Positions 6,460-13,660 are shown, counted from the first letter of the stretch. The stretch is DNA of 15,388 bases from Flavobacteriaceae bacterium UBA5544 (GCA_002426755.1 DINI01000024.1:1-15388); one strand, 5' to 3'. Notes: generated from the letters alone by a model not told the origin. Numbers and translations: made by a program.

Positions 6460-7794
6460 CTAATTTTTAAAAACCTTGATTGTTTTGGAATTTTTTAAGT
6501 GATTGTCATTTTCCACTTTCAAAAAATAACATCCGTCTTGTAAATGAGACATGTCAATGGAATCAGTTCCGTGTTTTTCCAAAATCATTTTCCCTTCTAC
6601 AGAAAACAACGTTGCTTTTTCAATACTTTCAGAAAAATAAATGACATTAGTGGTCGGGTTTGGAAACACTTTTATGGTATCTGTGTTTGCTATGTCGCTG
6701 GTGTTGAGCGCAGGTATTTGACGTGCGAATTTCTTAATGGGATACATTCCACTTTCAGTAAAATCACCTGTGACATAAACAAAATTATCATCTACCTGCA
6801 TGTCATTTGGGTAGTAATTACCATTAAAGTTTCCGAGAAAATTCCAATTGGAACCATTCCAATAAGCTATTTGATATTTATTGTAGGTAGGAGCCGATTG
6901 TAAATACAGTCCACCATATATATAGATTTCATTTGGACTGACATATACAAATCGGATACCTCCATAATTGCCTGGGGAAATTCCCAAATCGCCATAAATA
7001 TCGCCAAGTTTTTCCCAATAGGTACCATTCCAATGACCTACTGCTATTTTTCCTGAATTATTGATTTCACTTGCGCATATATAAATGTCATCTAAAGCAT
7101 TTACTTGAAAATCGCCACAGCCTTTTATCTCATCTAATTGACTATTGTAGAATACATCCCATGTAGTTCCGTCCCAATGTTTTAACCTGATAATGCTTTC
7201 GTTGTAGGCATCGTATTTGGAATAGATATCATTAGGTCCGTTGACAAGAAGTGTAACATTTCTACTGCTGGTTCCATAAGCCGAACTATTGACACCTACT
7301 GGAGTTACTGATGTACCATCATATTTGAGCACACATTTTCTACCCGTAGTTTCCGTAACTTTAACTTCTCCGACGGCATAGATATCGTCTGGGCCAAAGG
7401 CTTCAAAATTATATATCAAATCATGACGATTTATATTGATTAGATTCGTCCAAGACGTTCCGTCCCAATGGGAGATATTGTTGTAATTTGTCCCGGGATT
7501 ATCAAATGTAGGTGCATTTTCATTTTTTATGGCATAGATATCGGTTGCTGAATTGAATTTAAAACGTGTATAGTAGGTCGAACTGAAATCACCGACATTA
7601 TTCCAAGATACACCATCCCATTTTTGAATGTTTGCAGGTTGGTAGAGAAGACGTGTCACAGCATATATTTCAGAATCAGAAATATATTTTAGTTGCGAAA
7701 TTTTAGGATGTGATGCAGTAGGAACGGTCTCCCAAGCTTGCGAGTATATATTTAAAGTGGCAACAAGAGTTACAAGAATGGTAATTTTTTTCAA
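6460..7794 (-). CDS. T9SS type A sorting domain protein, predicted seven-bladed propeller
   Basis: A 444-aa secreted protein. The N-terminal signal peptide (about 1-19) ends in IYSQ. The body has seven [DEF][IV]Y strands (about residues 42, 85, 137, 189, 237, 289 and 338), 43-52 residues apart. After six of them comes a W-[DN]-G-x-x-W turn or a variant (59, 110, 158 as YDG, 207, 255, 312). This fits a seven-bladed beta-propeller. Residues 374-444 form a type A type-IX sorting domain (VFPNPTTN near its start, KTIKVFKN at the end), so the protein is exported, cleaved and attached to or released from the surface. The start is TTG at 7794: no in-frame ATG exists upstream before a stop, and the residues after it form a complete signal peptide. 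Ligand unknown. Confidence 0.9.
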   Translation of the reverse strand: MKKITILVTLVATLNIYSQAWETVPTASHPKISQLKYISDSEIYAVTRLLYQPANIQKWDGVSWNNVGDFSSTYYTRFKFNSATDIYAIKNENAPTFDNPGTNYNNISHWDGTSWTNLININRHDLIYNFEAFGPDDIYAVGEVKVTETTGRKCVLKYDGTSVTPVGVNSSAYGTSSRNVTLLVNGPNDIYSKYDAYNESIIRLKHWDGTTWDVFYNSQLDEIKGCGDFQVNALDDIYICASEINNSGKIAVGHWNGTYWEKLGDIYGDLGISPGNYGGIRFVYVSPNEIYIYGGLYLQSAPTYNKYQIAYWNGSNWNFLGNFNGNYYPNDMQVDDNFVYVTGDFTESGMYPIKKFARQIPALNTSDIANTDTIKVFPNPTTNVIYFSESIEKATLFSVEGKMILEKHGTDSIDMSHLQDGCYFLKVENDNHLKNSKTIKVFKN

Positions 7795-7892
7795 TGGTGT
7801 GATTTTTTGAGGTTAAAGATTAAAAGTATGCTTTAATTTTAATTCTAAAACTTCTTTATGCCTTAAAATTTGTAAAAAAGCCATTTTTAAAT

Positions 7893-8987
7893 TTAAACAT
7901 TGAACAAGAAGTGCATCACATCACCGTCCTTCACAACATAGTTCTTCCCTTCTACTCTCATTTTGCCAGCTTCCTTGACTTTGGCTTCGCTTCCCAGTTC
8001 TGAATAATCATCATAAGCAATAACCTCTGCACGGATAAATCCTTTCTCAAAATCGGTATGGATAACACCCGCAGCTTGTGGCGCTGTGGCACCAACATCA
8101 ATGGTCCAAGCGCGTACTTCCTTAACACCCGCCGTAAAATAGGTTTGTTGCTTTAATAGCTTGTAAGCCGAACGAATCAATTTAGAAGAACCCGGTTCAT
8201 CCAATCCTATATCTTGAAGAAACATTTGACGCTCTTCGTAATCATCTAATTCATTGATGTCGGCTTCGGTACCTACAGCCAAGACCAAGATTTCGGCATT
8301 TTCATCTTTAACGGCTTCACGAACTTTTTCTACATACGCATTACCATTTGCCGCTGAACCTTCATCAACATTGCAAACATACATTACCGGTTTATCTGTG
8401 ATGAATTGTGAAGGTTTGACGAATTCTTCATCATCTTCTTTAGAAAATTCCAAAGCACGGACTGATTTGCCAGCTTCCAATGCGGATTTAATTTTTAAAA
8501 GAACTGCTTCTTCTTTTTGGGCGTCTTTATTTCCTGTTTTGGCAGCACGTTTTACTTTCTCCAATTTTTTATCAACAGTCTCCAAGTCTTTCAACTGTAG
8601 CTCCATATCAATGGTTTCTTTATCCCGAATCGGATTTACACTGCCATCAACGTGTACGATATTGTCATTGTCAAAACAACGCAACACGTGAAGAATTGCA
8701 TCTGTCTCACGAATGTTTGCCAAGAATTGATTTCCCAAACCTTCACCTTTGCTGGCACCCTTTACCAAGCCTGCAATGTCCACAATCTCCACGGTGGCTG
8801 GCTGTACACGAACAGGTTTAACCAATTCCTCCAATCGAAGTAAACGTGGGTCGGGTACATTGACAATTCCTATATTAGGTTCGATGGTACAAAAAGGAAA
8901 GTTTGCACTTTGTGCTTTTGCATTCGATAAACAGTTGAACAAGGTTGATTTTCCTACGTTTGGTAATCCTACAATTCCTGCTTTCAT
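7893..8987 (-). CDS. ychF: Redox-regulated ATPase YchF
   Basis: A 364-aa cytosolic P-loop ATPase of the Obg/YchF (OLA1) group, full length for the family. G1 is GLPNVGKS (7-14). G3 is DIAGL (70-74), followed by the KGASKGEGLGNQFL stretch typical of YchF. The G4 position reads NVDE (206-209) instead of NKxD, the change that shifts preference from GTP to ATP. A central coiled coil (about 130-175) and a C-terminal TGS domain (about 281-364) are present. YchF associates with ribosomes and modulates translation and oxidative-stress responses in other bacteria. The gene stands alone; a good -7 element lies upstream. Nothing is unusual in its motifs. Confidence 0.97.
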   Translation of the reverse strand: MKAGIVGLPNVGKSTLFNCLSNAKAQSANFPFCTIEPNIGIVNVPDPRLLRLEELVKPVRVQPATVEIVDIAGLVKGASKGEGLGNQFLANIRETDAILHVLRCFDNDNIVHVDGSVNPIRDKETIDMELQLKDLETVDKKLEKVKRAAKTGNKDAQKEEAVLLKIKSALEAGKSVRALEFSKEDDEEFVKPSQFITDKPVMYVCNVDEGSAANGNAYVEKVREAVKDENAEILVLAVGTEADINELDDYEERQMFLQDIGLDEPGSSKLIRSAYKLLKQQTYFTAGVKEVRAWTIDVGATAPQAAGVIHTDFEKGFIRAEVIAYDDYSELGSEAKVKEAGKMRVEGKNYVVKDGDVMHFLFNV

Positions 8988-9045
8988 TTCTTTTTAGATA
9001 CTAGATGTTAGAACCAAGACTTCTTTAGCTCTGATTTTGCGAGTG

Positions 9046-9053
9046 CAAATTTA
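9046..9053 (-). promoter_or_regulatory. -7 element for ychF
   Basis: On the minus strand TAAATTTG matches TAnnTTTG exactly, 58 bases upstream of the ychF ATG at 8987. No clear TTG lies at the expected -33 distance. It begins only about 25 bases after the ferredoxin terminator, as expected for a separate transcript. Confidence 0.5.
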
Positions 9054-9076
9054 GTTAATTATCTGAATTAATTACA

Positions 9077-9105
9077 TGAAAAAATCCCAAGGACACCTTG
9101 GGATT
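9077..9105 (-). terminator. Rho-independent terminator after the ferredoxin gene
   Basis: On the minus strand AATCCCAAGG (9105-9096) pairs perfectly with CCTTGGGATT (9092-9083) around a 3-base loop, followed by a T-run. The 10-bp stem is GC-rich for this genome. It lies 30 bases after the ferredoxin stop codon and before the ychF promoter. Confidence 0.85.
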
Positions 9106-9135
9106 CATTATTATTTAATCATTGTTAATCATTCT

Positions 9136-9489
9136 TTATTCTTCGGGGTGCATAAAACGCTGTTTTGCGAGCAACACTTCCTCGCTCTCCACATGGTCAT
9201 CATCAGGCACGCAACAATCTACAGGACATACGGCGGCACATTGAGGTTCTTCATGGAAACCTTTGCATTCTGTACATTTATCAGGAACAATATAATAAAT
9301 CTCATCACTCACTGGTTCTTGAGCTTCCTCTGCATCCACTTCCTTTCCGTCAGGAAGGACCAATTTTCCTCTTAAGCTTGTGCCATCCTTGTATCTCCAA
9401 TCATCCGCACCTTCATAAATAGCGGTGTTTGGGCATTCTGGCTCGCAGGCACCGCAATTGATACATTCGTCTGTTATAATAATTGCCAT
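9136..9489 (-). CDS. 2[4Fe-4S] ferredoxin (4Fe-4S dicluster domain protein)
   Basis: A 117-aa cytosolic electron carrier. Cluster I ligands are C9, C12 and C15, with C19 in the CEPECP motif. Cluster II has C72, C75, C84 and C88, with an 8-residue gap between the second and third Cys instead of two, as in Allochromatium-type ferredoxins. C92 and C93 are extra. The two motifs are 52 residues apart, against about 18 in small clostridial ferredoxins, because of an acidic insert (about 24-68). The start is the ATG at 9489 (MAIIITDECI): a longer reading frame runs to 9777 but overlaps the divergent gene and its promoter, and only the short form matches ferredoxins. It is divergent from the acyl-CoA reductase, with 64 bases between the start codons. 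Confidence 0.93.
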   Translation of the reverse strand: MAIIITDECINCGACEPECPNTAIYEGADDWRYKDGTSLRGKLVLPDGKEVDAEEAQEPVSDEIYYIVPDKCTECKGFHEEPQCAAVCPVDCCVPDDDHVESEEVLLAKQRFMHPEE

Positions 9490-9512
9490 AGCGTAATCTT
9501 TTTCTAACTTTG
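9483..9512 (+). promoter_or_regulatory. Promoter of the acyl-CoA reductase gene
   Basis: TTG (9483-9485) and TAACTTTG (9505-9512) are 19 bases apart and match the flavobacterial -33/-7 consensus TTG and TAnnTTTG. The start codon is 41 bases downstream. The -33 part lies inside the first codons of the ferredoxin gene, and the -7 part abuts the opposite promoter at 9515-9546. Confidence 0.65.
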
Positions 9513-9514
9513 CA

Positions 9515-9546
9515 CAAAAGTAAAGCCAAAACCATTCATAACCAAA
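9515..9546 (-). promoter_or_regulatory. Promoter of the ferredoxin gene
   Basis: On the minus strand TTTG (9546-9543) and TACTTTTG (9522-9515) are 20 bases apart, matching the flavobacterial consensus. Start of the ferredoxin is 25 bases downstream. The two -7 elements of the divergent pair are separated by only two bases. Confidence 0.65.
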
Positions 9547-9553
9547 TAAGCGA

Positions 9554-10612
9554 ATGCATTTACAACAAAGAATTAACGCTTTTGTGCAACTGGGAAATTT
9601 CTTAGGCCAGTTCACTGTTAAAGGCATCCAAAAAAATGAAACCATTCCGCACAATGAACTATTTTTTGACGGCTTTAAACACCAAATACAATTAGCGCAT
9701 GAACATAATGGATGGTTTACAAAAGAGAATGTATTATTCGCCTTGGAAGGATGGTCTAATGAATTGAAAGAAAGCAATATTAATCACTGGTTATCGAAGT
9801 ATAACTTCAATAACAAACAACCGAAGAAAGTTGCCATTGTAATGGCTGGAAATATACCTCTGGTTGGCTTTCATGATTTTTTAAGCGTCATGATTTCAGG
9901 TCATGAGGTCTTGGTAAAACAATCTTCCAACGATAAACACCTCCTTCCCTATTTAGTGAAATATTTGGAACATGTAGAGCCTGAATTCAAAGGAAAAGTA
10001 TCCTTTACTGAAGAACAACTTTCAGATTTTGATGCAGTCATTGCCACTGGAAGTGATAACACAGCGCGCTATTTTGAATATTATTTTAAAGGAAAACCTT
10101 CCATCATTAGACGGAACAGAAATTCGGTTGCCGTTTTGACAGGAAATGAAACCGAAGCGCAGTTAATCGGACTTTCAGAGGATATTTTCAGATATTACGG
10201 ATTAGGTTGTAGAAATGTATCCAAGCTTTTTGTTCCTATAGATTACAGCTTTGAAAAGTTCTTTAATGCCATGTATCACTGGAACCCTATTATTCATCAA
10301 AATAAATACGCCAATAATTATGATTACAATAAGGCTGTTTATTTGATGAGTGAGTTCCAAATGCTAGAAAACGGGTTTTTAATGATAAAGGAAGATGAAA
10401 GTTATGGCTCACCGATTGCTACTGTGTTTTACGAGTATTACGATACCCTCGATAATTTAAGAACCAAACTAACATCTGATTCAGAAAAGATTCAATGTGT
10501 CGTTGCCGATGGTATTTTAGATACAGAAATAACTTTTGGTCAAACGCAATCGCCAAAACTTTGGGATTATGCCGATAATGTTGATACTATAACGTTTTTG
10601 TTAAAAATATAG
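9554..10612 (+). CDS. Acyl-CoA reductase (LuxC-like)
   Basis: A 352-aa cytosolic protein of the LuxC / aldehyde-dehydrogenase-like acyl-CoA reductase family. The nucleotide-binding region has the family signature AGNIPLVGFHDFLSVMISGHEVLVK (98-122; key residues G99, N100, P102, G115, K122). A GS-x-NTARYFEYYF segment (166-178) follows, then RRNRNSVAVL (186-195). C219, within YYGLGCRNVSKLFVP, is the likely catalytic cysteine that takes the acyl group. It should reduce an acyl-CoA or related acyl donor to an aldehyde with NADPH. No luxA, luxB, luxD or luxE is present, so bioluminescence is not implied. The gene is slightly shorter than LuxC and is divergent from the ferredoxin; serC follows after 84 bases. 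Substrate unknown. Confidence 0.85.
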   Translation: MHLQQRINAFVQLGNFLGQFTVKGIQKNETIPHNELFFDGFKHQIQLAHEHNGWFTKENVLFALEGWSNELKESNINHWLSKYNFNNKQPKKVAIVMAGNIPLVGFHDFLSVMISGHEVLVKQSSNDKHLLPYLVKYLEHVEPEFKGKVSFTEEQLSDFDAVIATGSDNTARYFEYYFKGKPSIIRRNRNSVAVLTGNETEAQLIGLSEDIFRYYGLGCRNVSKLFVPIDYSFEKFFNAMYHWNPIIHQNKYANNYDYNKAVYLMSEFQMLENGFLMIKEDESYGSPIATVFYEYYDTLDNLRTKLTSDSEKIQCVVADGILDTEITFGQTQSPKLWDYADNVDTITFLLKI

Positions 10613-10616
10613 TTGA

Positions 10617-10656
10617 TAAATTATCATATTCATAACATTATTTTATCGATAATTTA
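10617..10656. repeat. Inverted repeat upstream of serC
   Basis: TAAATTATC (10617-10625) and GATAATTTA (10648-10656) are perfect inverted copies, 22 bases apart. The right arm ends two bases before the putative serC -7 element. It is AT-rich, so chance is possible; an operator or a weak hairpin after the acyl-CoA reductase gene are alternatives. Confidence 0.4.
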
Positions 10657-10657
10657 G

Positions 10658-10665
10658 CACCTTTG
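10658..10665 (+). promoter_or_regulatory. Putative -7 element for serC
   Basis: CACCTTTG differs from TAnnTTTG only at the first base and lies 31 bases before the serC ATG. The same octamer occurs in front of serA (11837-11844). No clear -33 TTG is present. Confidence 0.4.
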
Positions 10666-10696
10666 CAACTGTTCAAAAAACATCTACTCTTTTATC

Positions 10697-11761
10697 ATGA
10701 AAAAACATAATTTTAGTGCTGGCCCAAGTATTTTACCACAAGAAGTTTTAAAAAAATCTGCCGAAGCGGTCATAGAGTTAAATAATTCTGGATTGTCTTT
10801 ATTGGAAATATCGCACCGAAGCAAGGCTTTTGTAGATATTATGGAGAATGCTCGCTCCTTGGCATTGGAACTTTTAGGTCTAGAAGGTAAAGGCTATAAA
10901 GCATTGTTTCTTCAAGGAGGCGCCAGTATGCAATTTGTGATGGTAGCCCTCAATCTTTTGGAAAAAAGAGCAGGATATTTAAATACAGGGACATGGGCGG
11001 ATAATGCCATTACGGAAGCGCGTATTTTTGATGATGTTTATGAAGTAGCATCTTCAAAAGAAGCCAACTACAACTACATTCCTAAAGGATATGAAATCCC
11101 GGAGGATTATGATTATTTCCATTGCACGTCCAACAATACCATTTTTGGAACACAGATGAAATCTTTTCCAGATTCTCCAATTCCTATGGTATGTGATATG
11201 AGCAGTGATATCTTCTCCCGTCAATTGGATTATTCGAAATTCGATTTGATTTATGCAGGAGCTCAAAAAAATATGGGACCAGCAGGAACAACCCTCGTAG
11301 TGGTTAAAGAAGATATTCTTGGGAAAGTATCAAGAAAAATTCCATCCATTTTAGATTACAAAGTACATATCAGTAAAGGAAGCATGTTCAACACACCTCC
11401 AGTATTTCCAGTGTATGTATCTATGTTGACCATGGAATGGTTGAAGAACATGGGAGGTATTCCCGCCATCGAAAAAATAAATGAGACAAAGGCGAGACTT
11501 ATCTATTCTGAAATTGATTTGAATCCATTATTCCAAGGGTTTACAGTCAAAGAAGACCGCTCATCGATGAATGCAACTTTTAATTTAGTGAATGACAACT
11601 TAAAAGAAACCTTTGATACAATGCTTAAGGATGCAGGCATAAGCGGCTTGGATGGTCATAGAAGTGTTGGAGGCTATCGTGCATCGATGTACAACGCATT
11701 GCCATTGGACAGTGTAAAAGCACTAGTGGAAGTGATGAGTGAACTAGAGATGAAAGGGTAA
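10697..11761 (+). CDS. serC: 3-phosphoserine/phosphohydroxythreonine transaminase
   Basis: A 354-aa cytosolic PLP-dependent class V aminotransferase. It converts 3-phosphohydroxypyruvate and glutamate to phosphoserine, the second step of serine synthesis, and often also acts in pyridoxal phosphate synthesis. The start FSAGP (6-10), LEISHRS (36-42) and GGASMQF (74-80) are SerC signatures. The PLP-binding lysine is K191 in YAGAQKNMGPAG (186-197), and DMSSD (167-171) lies before it. The C-terminal GLDGHRSVGGYRASMYNA region carries the phosphate-binding His and Arg residues. The length is normal. It is followed after 104 bases by serA, which supplies its substrate. Each has a CACCTTTG promoter-like octamer, so the two may be expressed separately but in parallel. 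Confidence 0.97.
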   Translation: MKKHNFSAGPSILPQEVLKKSAEAVIELNNSGLSLLEISHRSKAFVDIMENARSLALELLGLEGKGYKALFLQGGASMQFVMVALNLLEKRAGYLNTGTWADNAITEARIFDDVYEVASSKEANYNYIPKGYEIPEDYDYFHCTSNNTIFGTQMKSFPDSPIPMVCDMSSDIFSRQLDYSKFDLIYAGAQKNMGPAGTTLVVVKEDILGKVSRKIPSILDYKVHISKGSMFNTPPVFPVYVSMLTMEWLKNMGGIPAIEKINETKARLIYSEIDLNPLFQGFTVKEDRSSMNATFNLVNDNLKETFDTMLKDAGISGLDGHRSVGGYRASMYNALPLDSVKALVEVMSELEMKG

Positions 11762-11765
11762 AATT

Positions 11766-11796
11766 AGTAAGCAGTGTTCAGTCACAGTAAGCAGTG
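11766..11796 (+). repeat. Short direct repeat between serC and serA
   Basis: AGTAAGCAGTG occurs at 11766-11776 and again at 11786-11796, a 20-base period; the spacer itself contains GTTCAGTCACA, again built from CAGT-like units. The low-complexity CAGT pattern resembles short intergenic repeats I recall from flavobacterial genomes, unchecked. It starts five bases after the serC stop codon. Confidence 0.6.
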
Positions 11797-11836
11797 AACT
11801 CTGATCAAAACAAGTTTTAATTAAAAAATAGATTCT

Positions 11837-11844
11837 CACCTTTG
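11837..11844 (+). promoter_or_regulatory. Putative -7 element for serA
   Basis: CACCTTTG matches TAnnTTTG except for the first base and lies 21 bases before the serA ATG. A GTTTT at 11814-11818 is 18 bases upstream and could act as the -33 region. The octamer is identical to the one before serC. Confidence 0.45.
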
Positions 11845-11865
11845 TGGGAATGAAAATAAATTTTC

Positions 11866-12828
11866 ATGAAAGTATTAGCAAACGACGGAATTTCAAAAAG
11901 CGGAAAATTAGCCCTTGAAGAAGCAGGGTTTGAAGTCATTACAACAACAGTAGCGCAAGAACAACTGATCAATTATATCAACGAACATCAAATCGATGTG
12001 ATTTTAGTAAGAAGTGCTACAACTGTGAGACAAGATTTAATTGATGCGTGTCCATCGATTAAAATCATAGGACGAGGCGGTGTCGGAATGGACAATATCG
12101 ATGTGGACTATGCGCGCGATAAAGGTCTGCATGTCATCAATACCCCTGCATCATCTTCTGAATCGGTTGCCGAATTGGTATTTGCCCATTTATTTGGAGG
12201 TGTTCGTTATCTATATGACGCCAATAGAAATATGCCTTTGGATGGCGACAGCCAATTCAACACACTAAAAAAGAATTATGCAAAAGGACGCGAATTACGT
12301 GGTAAAACTCTTGGAATCATAGGTTTTGGTCGTATAGGACGTGAAGTAGCAAAAATTGCACTGGGTGTTGGTATGAAAGTAATCGCCAGCGACAAGTTTG
12401 CTGATAAGGCAACGATCAAAGTTGATTTTTACAACGGTCAGTTTATCAATGTTGAAATTGAAACCGAACCAATGAAAGATTTATTGCAACACGCTGACTT
12501 CATTACCTTACACGTTCCTGCACAGAAAGAATATGTTATAGGCGAAAAGCAATTTGAGCAAATGAAAGATGGTGTTGGTATCATTAATGCAGCGCGAGGA
12601 GGCGTCATCGACGAAGTAGCGCTTATCAAAGCTATTGAAAGCGGAAAAGTTTCTTTTGCAGGGTTGGATACTTTTGACAACGAGCCTACACCGGCAGTTC
12701 AAGTGCTTATGAATCCAAAAATATCATTGACTCCTCATATTGGAGCAGCTACCAATGAGGCACAGGATAGAATTGGAACTGAATTGGCTTCACAAATCAT
12801 CAGTATCTTAAAGACTGAAAACGTATAG
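11866..12828 (+). CDS. serA: D-3-phosphoglycerate dehydrogenase (ACT-less, short form)
   Basis: A 320-aa cytosolic NAD-dependent D-2-hydroxyacid dehydrogenase. It probably oxidises 3-phosphoglycerate to 3-phosphohydroxypyruvate, the first step of serine synthesis. The Rossmann motif is GFGRIG (153-158), with D176 at the end of the second strand as expected for NAD preference. Catalytic residues are R244 (NAARGG), E273 (DNEP) and H291 (TPHIGAAT). The substrate-side segment RSATTVR (49-55) and GRGGVGMDNID (69-79) match 3-phosphoglycerate dehydrogenases, not glyoxylate or lactate enzymes. It ends after the catalytic core: there is no ACT or ASB domain, so serine feedback through that domain is absent. 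A clear terminator follows. The neighbouring serC supports the assignment; serB is not in the window. Confidence 0.92.
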   Translation: MKVLANDGISKSGKLALEEAGFEVITTTVAQEQLINYINEHQIDVILVRSATTVRQDLIDACPSIKIIGRGGVGMDNIDVDYARDKGLHVINTPASSSESVAELVFAHLFGGVRYLYDANRNMPLDGDSQFNTLKKNYAKGRELRGKTLGIIGFGRIGREVAKIALGVGMKVIASDKFADKATIKVDFYNGQFINVEIETEPMKDLLQHADFITLHVPAQKEYVIGEKQFEQMKDGVGIINAARGGVIDEVALIKAIESGKVSFAGLDTFDNEPTPAVQVLMNPKISLTPHIGAATNEAQDRIGTELASQIISILKTENV

Positions 12829-12850
12829 AAGTTATCAACATTCACACATA

Positions 12851-12887
12851 AAAAAACCTATAATCAACTGAATTATAGGTTTTTTTT
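12851..12887 (+). terminator. Rho-independent terminator after serA
   Basis: AAAAAACCTATAAT (12851-12864) pairs with ATTATAGGTTTTTT (12872-12885) around a 7-base loop, followed by further Ts. It lies 22 bases after the serA stop codon. The A-run before the stem would give a T-run on the other strand, so it could work both ways. Confidence 0.85.
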
Positions 12888-12921
12888 ATACTTTACAAGC
12901 TCAACTTAAAAATATATTAAA

Positions 12922-13560
12922 ATGTCTGGAATTTTAGATTTACTGAACAGCCCAATGGGAAAATCCATTATTAGTGGTGTTTCTGGCCAAACCAATCAGC
13001 CTGAAAGCAAAACTCAAGATGTGCTAACAATGGCGTTACCTGTATTGATGCAAGCAATGAGACGCAATGCCTCAACTCCTCAAGGAGCTGATGGGTTATT
13101 GAGTGCTTTAAATAGCAAACATGATGGTAGCATCCTTGATAATCTTGGAGGTCTTTTTGGAGGTGGTGTCGACGATAGTGTCATGGAAGATGGAAGTAAG
13201 ATATTGGGTCATGTATTGGGAAATAAACAATCGAATGTTCAAAATGTAATCAGCCAAAAATCGGGAATTGATGCTGGGTCTGTAGCTCAAATTCTTAAAG
13301 TAGCTGCTCCAATCCTTATGGGCGTTTTAGGAAGCCAAGCAAAACAACAAAATGTGAATAGCCAAAGCGGACTTGAAGGCATGCTTGGAGGTCTTTTGAA
13401 AGGTAACTCCGCCAAAAATGAACAAAGCTTTTTGGAGTCCATTTTAGATGCTGATGGTGATGGAAGTGTCATTGATGATGTTGCCGGAATGGTCCTTGGA
13501 GGCAATAAGAAGAAAGGTGGACTTGGAGGTCTTTTAGGGGGACTTTTCGGAGGAAAATAA
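12922..13560 (+). CDS. DUF937 domain protein
   Basis: A 212-aa protein with the DUF937 pattern. The N-terminus (MSGILDLLNSPMGKSIISGVSGQ) is followed by LTMALPVLMQAMRRNA (35-50), and a second copy-like helix LKVAAPILMGVLG (125-137). Gly/Leu-rich segments (75-82, 151-161, 199-211) repeat GGLxGG units. Residues 176-186 read D-A-D-G-D-G-S-V-I-D-D, with D176, D178 and D180 placed as in dockerin or EF-hand calcium loops. No signal peptide or membrane helix is obvious. Members of this family have no established role in flavobacteria; the related YidB protein of Enterobacteria is also uncharacterised. It stands alone between two strong terminators, so it is its own transcript or depends on read-through. 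Confidence 0.85.
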   Translation: MSGILDLLNSPMGKSIISGVSGQTNQPESKTQDVLTMALPVLMQAMRRNASTPQGADGLLSALNSKHDGSILDNLGGLFGGGVDDSVMEDGSKILGHVLGNKQSNVQNVISQKSGIDAGSVAQILKVAAPILMGVLGSQAKQQNVNSQSGLEGMLGGLLKGNSAKNEQSFLESILDADGDGSVIDDVAGMVLGGNKKKGGLGGLLGGLFGGK

Positions 13561-13580
13561 ATAATTCTTAAATTATATCA

Positions 13581-13610
13581 AAAAGCCAAACATTTAGTTT
13601 GGCTTTTTTT
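13581..13610 (+). terminator. Rho-independent terminator after the DUF937 gene
   Basis: AAAAGCCAAAC (13581-13591) pairs perfectly with GTTTGGCTTTT (13597-13607) around a 5-base loop, with more Ts after the stem. It lies 20 bases after the stop codon. Confidence 0.88.
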
Positions 13611-13652
13611 GTTAAAACCTTTTAATATCCAAGCCTTAAGGCATAATTTTTG

Positions 13653-13660
13653 TAACTTTA
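13653..13660 (+). promoter_or_regulatory. Possible -7 element for the DUF6146 operon
   Basis: TAACTTTA differs from TAnnTTTG only in the last base and lies 18 bases before the ATG at 13679. A perfect 10-bp palindrome, GCCTTAAGGC (13633-13642), lies 10 bases upstream, where a regulator could cover the promoter. Confidence 0.4.

Noticed and set aside
7795..7892. Terminator for ychF in the gap before the T9SS gene
   Set aside because: The gap is AT-rich, but I could find no stem longer than about 5 bp followed by a T-run on the minus strand.
8254..8997. Plus-strand frames opposite ychF
   Set aside because: They are low-complexity Ser/Thr-rich antisense readings of a strongly conserved gene.
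9490..9777. N-terminal extension of the ferredoxin frame up to 9777
   Set aside because: It overlaps the divergent acyl-CoA reductase gene and both promoters, has no ferredoxin-like residues, and the ATG at 9489 gives the normal family N-terminus.
9554..10612. Bioluminescence (lux) locus
   Set aside because: Only a LuxC-like protein is present; no luciferase, transferase or synthetase genes are nearby.
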